The notes beneath the pieces are model-generated. The model saw only the letters and a program-made list of their open reading frames with translations. It searched no databases and was not told the origin of the DNA. DNA of 64,000 nucleotides, from the NCBI GenBank assembly GCA_947044365.1, contig OX345637.1, positions 12,551,076-12,615,075 on the forward strand, read 5' to 3'. Below, piece after piece: positions 59,346-64,000 of the stretch (position 1 is the first letter of the stretch; each line of letters opens with the position of its first letter). This DNA comes from Petrosia ficiformis (lineage: Eukaryota > Porifera > Demospongiae > Haplosclerida > Petrosiidae). Made by a program: the position numbers and the translations under genes.

Positions 59346-60930
59346 TTATTGTATGTTGCTATGTGGTTGCTATGTTTATTGTGCCTGAATAAACTTGCTA
59401 ATGCACTGTGGTTAGTGCAATAAATGGATATTGCATTGTGGTTTCGCACTGTGGTTAAACATGATTGATAATAACAAAAAAAAAACAAAAACAAAGTTCA
59501 TTTTCACAGATTAATTATTTTTAAATGCTACTAGTCCTTGATACACATTTACTATACAATGTGAAAAATTCATCTGTGGAAAACAAGCTCCAGCAGGTGT
59601 TTCCTCCTTTTTTGGATTGTCATCATTCTTTGATACAGATAGAACATGAGTCGCCTCAAGCTGTTGTTCATCAGTAACACGTTCATAGTGCCTCAACCCT
59701 TGCAATGATAGATGACCTGTGCGCAACTGAATAACCTTCTCACTAATACCATTCTGAAACAACTCAGAGGCACCTGTGGCACGGAGACTATGATTAGTAT
59801 GTCAACCTTTTATGCTTCCCTCTAGGCAAATATCTTTTAACCATTTTGGATAGAGTATTACATCCAACTGGAACACTAGTAAACCATAGGCTCTTGTCAT
59901 CTTTTGGAATCTTTGACAATGGTTGAAGATAAAAACACTCACCAGACAAACAACTAGATGGAACCTTTCATAATACATGTCCAAAATGTACACATGGCAA
60001 CGAGTCCCAGCTTCCGGTATCGCAAAGACTGGCACAACTTTGTTGGAGACCCTTAATTGTGCTAAACTACCAGTGCGATTTTTTGACATATTTTCTGTGT
60101 AGATGTAGCAATTTGGATCCAATTTTCGTTCAATCTGAGTAAACCTCAAACTACAATGTTCTTCACCAACACTGCCCTCAACAAAGCCTTAGGGTTCTCA
60201 GTGCCAAGCACACCTAAATCCCAAAGTTTATCCTCATCTTCCCTTGTAAATACTGCAGCTGCTTTGCTGGAAGAGTCCACTCCATTGGATCGTAATTTAC
60301 AGAACACATTATCCATGATGGTATGTAGTGAGCTGAACTGTTTGTTATTCAAATCAAAAAAGTTTGGACAATTGGGGTTTACAAAACACATATGACGAAG
60401 CAAACCATTTAACATTAAATAGATAGTTTTTGGTGAGTAACAGCTCCCATCTAGTTTCCGAATTTCAGCAACATATAGTACTTAATTGTTTCCAATATGT
60501 CATCCGGTACTTGCTTCTCCGTATCTTCACAAAATGTTTCATTTCGAGACGTTTTCCATTCTATAAAATTCGATAAAGCCCATTTTGTGGAAGATGCCGT
60601 GTTCTTAGGAAAAAAATTGGTTGCTAGAGACGATTGTTCTTCTTCTCCAATAAAATTCCACCTGGCTCCCTATGTTCTCCTCGACTTTATCATTACCTTT
60701 TTTCAGGCTCAGTGAAAGCTTTTTCTTCTTTCTTTGTGGTTTGTTTTCTTTATTTGCCATTACCCTCTCAGTCTAAATTCAATGGACAAAACTCACAAAA
60801 GTAAAAGAAACCTAGAACTAGAAAACATCAGTCACAGACACCCTTGCGACTCAAAATCATAGTGACGTCAAGGTTCCTACAGCAACACTATGGCAACTAA
60901 ATGACATGTACAGCAACCACATAGCAACAA
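59346..60930 (-). mobile_element. Crypton-like tyrosine-recombinase element, decayed
   Basis: A perfect 16-bp inverted repeat (GTTGCTATGTGGTTGC at 59355-59370; complement at 60913-60928) encloses the recombinase relic and may mark the element. Inserted in intron 5 of E. The inverted repeats are unusual for Cryptons and could be coincidental or from another nested element. Confidence 0.55.
59515..60760 (-). pseudogene. tyrosine recombinase (Crypton/DUF3504 type) relic
   Basis: Pieces in three frames from an ATG at 60760 (MANKENKPQRKKKKLSLSLK). Then KWALSNFIEWKTSRNETFCE, VAEIRKLDGSCYSPKTIYL, LLRHMCFVNPNCPNFFD, TREDEDKLWDLGVLGTENPK, and the catalytic end HSLRATGASELFQNGISEKV followed by TGHLSLQGLRHYERVT. 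HxxR, the later H and the Y are all present. This is the pattern of Crypton integrases and the related QRICH1/ZMYM DUF3504 domain. Frameshifts near 60110-60150, 60480 and 60615 and stops near 59800 disable it. Confidence 0.78.
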
Positions 60931-61506
60931 AAAAATAATAACACGCCCAGTTGGGCTGTATCTGATTTATAAGCGCTCCGCCCTCGGGCCTATGTCGCAA
61001 TTTAATTATATATCACAACGATTATCATATCCTATTGCAATTTTCCTATCATCACATACATGTTATTCTGTGTTATGACTTTATATTCTTTGATCTCATT
61101 TTATAATACTTTTTAACTTTACACAGAATTGAAATCTGCTGATACAGCTGAGAATTATATATCAGTAATTATTACAGTAGCAGTTAGTACAGTTATTATA
61201 ATACTGGTTGGTGTTATGATAGTGATAACTACTGTGTTATCATGTGTACTAGTAAGAAGAAAGAGACAGGTATATATAATGATCATCAATTGTTATAATA
61301 GTTTTATAGTGTTTCATTGTTATCAGTTTACTGATCCTGATATGAAAACTAATGAAGCTTATGGTACATGTGGAAATATTAATACTAATATACAAATCAA
61401 TGAAGCTTATGGTACTCGTAATAACACTAATACTACTATACAAGACACAAACATACCAGTATATGAAGATATGACATCCATTCCTCTTCAGTCTATGGTA
61501 TGTTAA

Positions 61507-62228
61507 TGTTTTCCTTCAATGATGTTGGTCTAAATAACTATACAAATTATACATGTAGTGAAAAGTCCTGAATGATTGTGTAGTGTAATATTCATTGTTC
61601 TATGTTTGATTTCACCAATCGTTTTTAATTTAGGGCTGGGACGATTAATCGATTAATCGATTAATCAATCGATATTGAAAATTCTTCTGATTATCGATTA
61701 CAAGTCTTTTATATCGATTATGTTAATTATTTCAGAAGACATACTTTTCAAGCATGCAACAGCAAATAATGTACATTATGGAAGTGACAGAAAACCTTTT
61801 TGATCATCAAATGGGTGGAGTTTCCTGCATTAATAGTATATTATGTTATGTTTCCACAAAATGTCTCTCCTGTTTATGAAACAGTTTAGTATTAAGTTTA
61901 TGTTATAGTGTATATATTTTTGGTATTTTATGTGCTGTATAATTACTATACATACTTATAATTATTATGATACACACAAGAGCTAGATAGATGAACAAAC
62001 ACACATAAAGACAAATAGATAAGGAACGAAAAAGCAGTATCAATAATTTGAGATATATACACTTTACAATTATAGTATTAATTTTTTTAATAAAAGGATT
62101 ATATTATTCTCTTGAAGAAACACTGTGTTACATCAATGATTGTACTTATTTACTTTGGAGAATGTTTATATACCTTTTGATAACATGTTTTTAATGATAT
62201 AATCTAGATGATCAGAAATCATCATTAA
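61507..62228. other. E 3' flank: truncated MITE and exon 8 relic
   Basis: 61634-61835 is a truncated AGGGCTGGGACGATTAATCG MITE. 61853-61892 is the exon 8 relic (TCTCCTGTTTATGAAACAG) without an AG acceptor (CCACAAAATG). The shared array tail follows to the piggyBac-like insertion. Confidence 0.7.
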
Positions 62229-63141
62229 CCCTTAGAAGACTGATGTCACATATATGTGACATTTCACCCCTACATGGTTTGGAGTGTGGTCCTAGCAATA
62301 TGAAGCTCTCCAAATGCTTGTAATTGGTGTCAGACACAAGCCATGAATATGGCTAAAAAAGTTGATGGTTTTTCAGCTGCCCTTTGGCCTAAATAACGAT
62401 TACGGGGGGAATTTTAAAGGGGGTGTCCCCCAATGATGGGGGTTCAAAGGGGGCGCAGCCCCCTCGCCGCCCACGCAAATTGTGGTTTCAGTGACCCCGC
62501 CCACGCGCTCTGGTGGGTTCCTGAGGCATTTGTACGGAAGCCGAGAGCGACATGCACATTCATGTTCACGCTCATGTTTGAGCACGTTGCGTCATGCACT
62601 AGCGACATATAAAAATGAAGCGTGGCTGTAAAAATAAGGTGTGGGCATAACTGCACCCACAAATTAAACAATACTCAAACAACATGGATGATAACCCTAA
62701 CAATCCCAGGGCCCAAACTGGGGGGGGGCGCTCCGCTCCCCCAAACCCCCCCAGTTTGTCACGCTTCATCTTTATATATATGTCACTAGTGTATGACGCA
62801 ACGTGCTTCAACATGAACGTGCATGTCGCTCTCCGCTTCCGTACATTTGCCTTGGTGTAAAACCTGAAATCGTGGGTGTAGCTGGTACCGACATGCAGTG
62901 GGGTCAATTTGTTTGCCACAGTTCCAGTCAAAAGAGGGAGAGCACTGCATTTGATTTAATCCTATGAAGCACTTGGGGACTTTCAAGTCCCGGTAAGCAA
63001 GTTAGTGGAAGTAGTAATCCATGTCGGAAAAGGAGCCAAGTTTGGGGTAGAGAAAGTGGACGGGGGCCAAAATATATGTAATAGAGTCGCCAGTGTTGGA
63101 AATGGGAAGAATTTTGAAAAACAAGCTCAGTCCTCTAAGGG
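62229..63141. mobile_element. 913-bp piggyBac-type non-autonomous element
   Basis: Flanked by TTAA at 62225-62228 and 63142-63145, ends CCCTTAGAAGACTGA and complement TCAGTCCTCTAAGGG. The paralogous tails of B (34028) and C (46408) show the empty site with a single TTAA (CATCATTAAAGTAA). TTAA targeting and CCC ends match piggyBac. The interior is GC-rich with G-runs and an internal inverted repeat (ACGTTGCGTCATGCACTAG-like near 62585 and 62790-62810). No transposase. Confidence 0.9.
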
Positions 63142-63145
63142 TTAA

Positions 63146-64000
63146 AGTAAGAAAACTGTCAAATGTGGCAAATGGTAATATATCATCCCAATCTTGTTTG
63201 TATTGGGGGGGGTTGATATCCCTACATGTTCTGTCATTTTTTTTAAAAAAGGAAATGTTTGTTCTTATAAGGAAATCAAAACTAGTTGTGAAGTTAATGC
63301 ACTGTAAAAAGTAATAGGTTATTTTAACCATCAGTTGGTTACATAAGTTTCAATGCAATTGTATTTTCCTCCAAGTCACAGCTCATGTAATCTTGATCTA
63401 TATTGACTAATACAAAGCCTGTCATAATAAGGCATATAACAAACGTATTAATACAATGTGGCTAGCATATTATAGGTACAACCTGTGGTGTATTATATAT
63501 TAGTATATACACTGCAAAAACAAAATTGTTAAAATAACTATTTTATTGGTTAGTACAGTTGCAAGGATTTAAAAATTAGTAATTATAACCAAACAGTACA
63601 GGTTTAGGGTGCTGTCTACTCATATTTCAAACCAACAATACACCACTCTGGACAACAAAAGGGTTTAGATAACCTAATTTAATTTATTCTAGTGTACATT
63701 TTTATACTTGGTGCACATAATGTCATAGTAACATTATACATATATAGCCATAACAACCTGTATGACAAACTCTATGCAATTGTACTGACCAATAAATTGG
63801 TTATTTTAACAATTTAAGTTTTTCCAATTCCAACATCTGCGAAAACAACAGATGTTACTGGCTCATTCCAGAGTAATATAAATATGTATATAAACTTGTC
63901 ATACCCACAGCCTATACACTACAAAAAATAAGAGGTTTCCTGATGTGCATCTAGGGAAACCTGTAAGGAAATGTGCATTAGTAGAATGCATAAGACATGA
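63146..64000. repeat. duplicated downstream flank, collinear with 34030-34950
   Basis: Contains the GATATCCCTACATGTTCTGT block, the TTAAAATAAC MITE (63511-63816) and the left end of the ACTACAAAAAAT MITE (63918 onward), in the same order and spacing as downstream of B. The window ends inside the last MITE. Confidence 0.8.

Larger units (their letters stand above)
56919..61506 (+). pseudogene. array receptor E, CIEPVK-type, disrupted
   Basis: 56919 starts MKTSKICVMLLSLVGLCCA then CIEPVKQF, like C. A stop-bearing replacement follows (57010-57060). The Ig-like part resumes (DPLLISVGDTMIYKCEYQF) until a foldback element at 57225-58184, after which the frame continues (TTTILEFNVIEIESVRIQC). Exon 1 end 58474. 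Exon 2 (58522) is fused by deletion to an exon-4-like part ending 58981, with a stop at the join. Exon 5 59038-59193 (CPPSPSPSPSPVS). TM exon 61127-61269 has its own N-terminal side (ELKSADTAENYIS). Tail 61327-61506 with NEAYGT twice and VYEDM, ending SMVC; the exon 8 acceptor is lost as in C. It cannot give a full protein unless the 3' part is expressed separately. Confidence 0.8.

Noticed and set aside
62400..62931. Minus frames in the GC-rich interior of the piggyBac-type element
   Set aside because: They cross G-runs and an internal inverted repeat and show no transposase motif.

Overview
This window is animal nuclear DNA. Coding information is split into short exons with GT..AG introns, sequence is AT-rich, and introns are packed with microsatellites built on the self-complementary TACATGTACATG motif. 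Conserved genes (DCAF4, TRAPPC10, PCBD), adhesion-GPCR relics, Ig/FN3-type receptors and a Crypton-type recombinase relic fit a basal metazoan. Compact genes and 50-100 bp introns would suit a demosponge such as Amphimedon, but the species is an inference.

Layout. (1) 1-1476, minus: first three exons of a DCAF4-like gene leaving the window at the left. (2) 1540-19133, plus: a 23-exon TRAPPC10 gene (about 1140 aa), head-to-head with DCAF4 with only 63 bp between start codons; its introns hold minisatellites, a 580-bp pyrimidine tract and several foldback/hAT-like elements. (3) 19773-20426, minus: a complete two-exon PCBD gene. (4) 20779-61506, plus: an array of paralogous type I membrane receptors. 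A (20779-23929) and B (30531-33689) are intact. C (43109-45476) is intact but has a different N-terminal exon and a lost last acceptor. D (48605-56590) is a pseudogene split by a young Ty1/copia element and scrambled by inversions. E (56919-61506) is a pseudogene interrupted by a foldback element and a Crypton-like relic. (5) 35584-35880: a frameshifted second PCBD copy cut by a gypsy LTR. (6) 35881-40190, minus: a degraded Ty3/gypsy element.

The receptors share one plan: signal peptide, Ig-like N-terminal domain (exon 1), FN3-like domain (exon 2), a second beta-rich domain (exons 3-4), Ser/Thr/Pro stalk (exon 5), transmembrane helix with RRKRQ stop-transfer (exon 6) and a tail with repeated tyrosine motifs (two NEAYGT, one VYEDM of YxxM type, one VYETV; exons 7-8). 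Exons 2-7 and their introns are almost identical between A, B and C, while exon 1 falls into two divergent types (CNGPKK in A, B, D; CIEPVK in C, E). This variable-head, homogenised-body architecture in a cluster with pseudogenes resembles paired-receptor or allorecognition loci. It is the best candidate here for an undescribed system.

PCBD and receptor were duplicated as one unit: PCBD(-)/receptor(+) occurs at 19.8-23.9 kb and, broken by gypsy, at 35.6-45.5 kb. Adhesion-GPCR relics lie between A and B and inside D. The flank downstream of E repeats the flank downstream of B, so the array probably continues past the right edge.
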